DNA from: Natronomonas sp.
GTDB lineage: Archaea; Halobacteriota; Halobacteria; Halobacteriales; Haloarculaceae
Length of the DNA stretch: 6,218 nucleotides
Reading direction: 5' to 3'
Assembly (NCBI GenBank): GCA_007135435.1
Contig: SLIW01000371.1
Span: forward strand, 1 to 6,218
Part shown: in pieces, positions 4,980 to 6,218 of the stretch
How positions within the stretch are numbered: the first letter of the stretch is position 1
Layout: each line of letters starts with the position of its first letter
Notes under the pieces: model-generated
What the model saw: the letters and a program-made list of their open reading frames with translations, nothing else
Database searches by the model: none
What the model was told of the DNA's origin: nothing
Translations under genes and position numbers: made by a program

Positions 4980-6041
4980 GTGGAGACGACACACGAGGTG
5001 CGCGTCGGCGACGCGCGGGAGGTCGACCTCGCGGCGGGCAGCGTCGACCTCCTCGTGACCTCGCCGCCGTACCCGATGGTCGAGATGTGGGACGCGAGCT
5101 TCGCCGACCAGAGCCGGGCCGCCGCGGCGGCGCTCGAGTCCGGCGACGGCGATGCCGCGTTCGAGGCGATGCACGCGCTCCTCGACGAGGTGTGGGCCCG
5201 CACAGCGGAGGCGCTCCGGGACGGGGGAATCGCGGCGGTCAACGTGGGCGACGCGACCCGCCGCCTGGACGGCGAGTACCGCCTGTACCCGAACCACGCC
5301 CGGATCATCGAGGCGTTCGAAGACGCCGGGTTCGCACAGCTGCCGGGCATCGTCTGGCGGAAGCCGACCAACAGCGCGGCGAAGTTCATGGGCTCAGGGA
5401 CGCTGCCGACGAACGCCTACGCCACGCTCGAGCACGAACACGTCCTCCTCTTCCGGAAGGGAGGCCCCCGCGAGTTCCCCCCGAAGGACGATGCCCGCTA
5501 CGCCTCGGCGTTCTTCTGGGAGGAGCGCAACGAGTGGTTCTCCGACTGCTGGGAGATCCGCGGGACGCGACAGGCCCTCGGCGACGGCGACGGGGACGCC
5601 CACAAGGACGTCTACGGTGACGGCACCCGCGAGCGCTCCGGGGCGTTCCCGCTCGAACTCCCGCTCCGGCTCGTCCGGATGTACTCCGTCCAGGGCGACA
5701 CCGTCCTCGATCCGTTCGTGGGCACCGGGACGACGTGCCTCGCGGCGCTGCTCGAGGGACGGTCGTCGATCGGCGTCGAACGCGACCCGGCCCTCGCCGC
5801 CGGCTTCGAGGCCGCGGCGGAGGGGGCGCCGGGCCTGTCCCGGGAGCTCGCGGAGGCGCGTCTGGAGCAACACCGCAAGTTCGTCGCCGATCGCGAGGAG
5901 GAACCCGCCTACGAGGCCGAGCACTACGACACCCGGGTCGTCACGAGTGCCGAGCGGAGGATCCAGCTGCAGACCGTCGACCAGCTTCGGAAGGAGGCAG
6001 CGGAGCCGCTCCGGTTCGTCGCCCGGCACGAGCCGTTCTAG
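4980..6041 (+). CDS. zim: Solitary beta-class DNA methyltransferase, probably CTAG methylase Zim
   Basis: An S-adenosylmethionine-dependent DNA amino-methyltransferase of 353 residues. Catalytic motif IV, TSPPYP, is at 27-32. The AdoMet-binding motif I, DPFVGTGTT, comes late at 244-252, followed by GVERDP (265-270), so the order is that of the beta class. SPPY is typical of N4-cytosine methylases. Between them are WRKP (126-129) and EHEHVLLFRK (151-160), and the 165-225 stretch is the likely target-recognition part. In Haloferax volcanii the CTAG methylase (HVO_0794) is encoded close to aglD (HVO_0798), and this gene also sits close to an aglD-like gene, which supports the Zim name; the specificity is still inference. 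The frame is open upstream to 4803, but the upstream residues look non-coding and the promoter fits GTG 4980. No restriction endonuclease gene is in the window. Confidence 0.8.
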   Translation: METTHEVRVGDAREVDLAAGSVDLLVTSPPYPMVEMWDASFADQSRAAAAALESGDGDAAFEAMHALLDEVWARTAEALRDGGIAAVNVGDATRRLDGEYRLYPNHARIIEAFEDAGFAQLPGIVWRKPTNSAAKFMGSGTLPTNAYATLEHEHVLLFRKGGPREFPPKDDARYASAFFWEERNEWFSDCWEIRGTRQALGDGDGDAHKDVYGDGTRERSGAFPLELPLRLVRMYSVQGDTVLDPFVGTGTTCLAALLEGRSSIGVERDPALAAGFEAAAEGAPGLSRELAEARLEQHRKFVADREEEPAYEAEHYDTRVVTSAERRIQLQTVDQLRKEAAEPLRFVARHEPF

Positions 6042-6062
6042 TCCTCGACCCCTGTCACCGTA

Positions 6063-6162
6063 CCGACCTCGACTCACGTCGCCAGTGCCGACCTCTACGC
6101 ACGTCGCCCGTGCCGACCCTGATCCCCGTCACCCGTGCCGACCTCGACTCACGTCACCCGTG
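6063..6162. repeat. 25-bp tandem repeat, four copies
   Basis: Four contiguous 25-bp units lie at 6063-6087, 6088-6112, 6113-6137 and 6138-6162. They share CCGACC at the start, CGTC in the middle and, in three of four, a CCCGTG end; the first ends CCAGTG. The first and last units differ at only two positions. A degenerate partial copy covers about 6043-6062, directly after the methylase stop, and CCGAC at 6163 begins a copy that then diverges. The array fills most of the gap to the next promoter. Confidence 0.9.
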
Positions 6163-6165
6163 CCG

Positions 6166-6180
6166 ACGACAATCCCTATG
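6166..6180 (+). promoter_or_regulatory. Promoter of the next plus-strand gene
   Basis: CGACAATCCCTATG (6167-6180) contains a TATA-like core about 27 nt before the ATG at 6204, the usual leaderless spacing. It follows the 25-bp repeat array at once, so the repeats occupy the position where an upstream regulator would bind. Confidence 0.4.
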
Positions 6181-6203
6181 GGCAGGGCGGTCCCAAGGCG
6201 GGT

Positions 6204-6218
6204 ATGGTCGGGACACGG
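6204..6218 (+). CDS. Start of a truncated gene at the window edge
   Basis: ATG at 6204 opens a frame (Met-Val-Gly-Thr-Arg) that runs off the window. The only support is the TATA-like sequence about 27 nt upstream and the lack of any other use for the space. The product cannot be guessed from five codons. Confidence 0.35.

Noticed and set aside
6063..6162. The 25-bp repeats as a CRISPR array
   Set aside because: The units are contiguous with no spacers between them, and no cas gene is nearby.

Overview
The window looks like a piece of a haloarchaeal chromosome (class Halobacteria). The base composition is very GC-rich and the encoded proteins are strongly acidic. There is an archaeal transcription factor B, a Tat-exported cupredoxin lipoprotein and several start codons preceded by a TATA-like element about 25-30 nt upstream with no Shine-Dalgarno, the usual pattern of leaderless haloarchaeal genes. 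The gene set and order (a solitary TSPPY-type DNA methylase close to an AglD-like glycosyltransferase) is what I would expect of an ordinary core-genome segment, not of a mobile island. No tRNA, rRNA, CRISPR array, transposase or integrase is visible.

Layout: 1-170 is intergenic and holds a 17-bp tandem repeat. 171-1145 (minus) is transcription initiation factor B (tfb). 1146-1488 is non-coding, with two minus-strand TATA boxes that share the same upstream heptamer, followed by a cluster of inverted repeats. 1489-3372 (minus) is a two-domain membrane glycosyltransferase: an N-terminal GT2 dolichyl-phosphate hexosyltransferase domain and a C-terminal flippase-like membrane domain, AglD-like, ending in a heptapeptide-repeat tail. 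3373-3524 is a compact divergent promoter region. 3525-4007 (plus) is a membrane-anchored TRAM-domain protein. 4156-4791 (plus) is a halocyanin-like blue-copper lipoprotein with acidic low-complexity stretches on both sides. 4980-6041 (plus) is a beta-class DNA methyltransferase, probably the haloarchaeal CTAG methylase Zim. 6042-6203 is intergenic with a 25-bp tandem repeat, and 6204-6218 is probably the first five codons of the next gene.

The five genes do not form an obvious pathway: they cover transcription initiation, surface-glycan synthesis, RNA binding, electron transfer and DNA modification. Most appear to have their own promoter. I did not find a clear new multi-gene system. The most interesting signals are small-scale. 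CTAG, the likely target of the resident methylase, occurs only four times and never inside a gene; one copy spans the methylase's own stop codon. The tfb gene has duplicated promoter elements and a structured upstream region. The divergent promoters share a hexamer at identical spacing. Four different short tandem repeats sit at or just beyond the 3' ends of four of the five genes.
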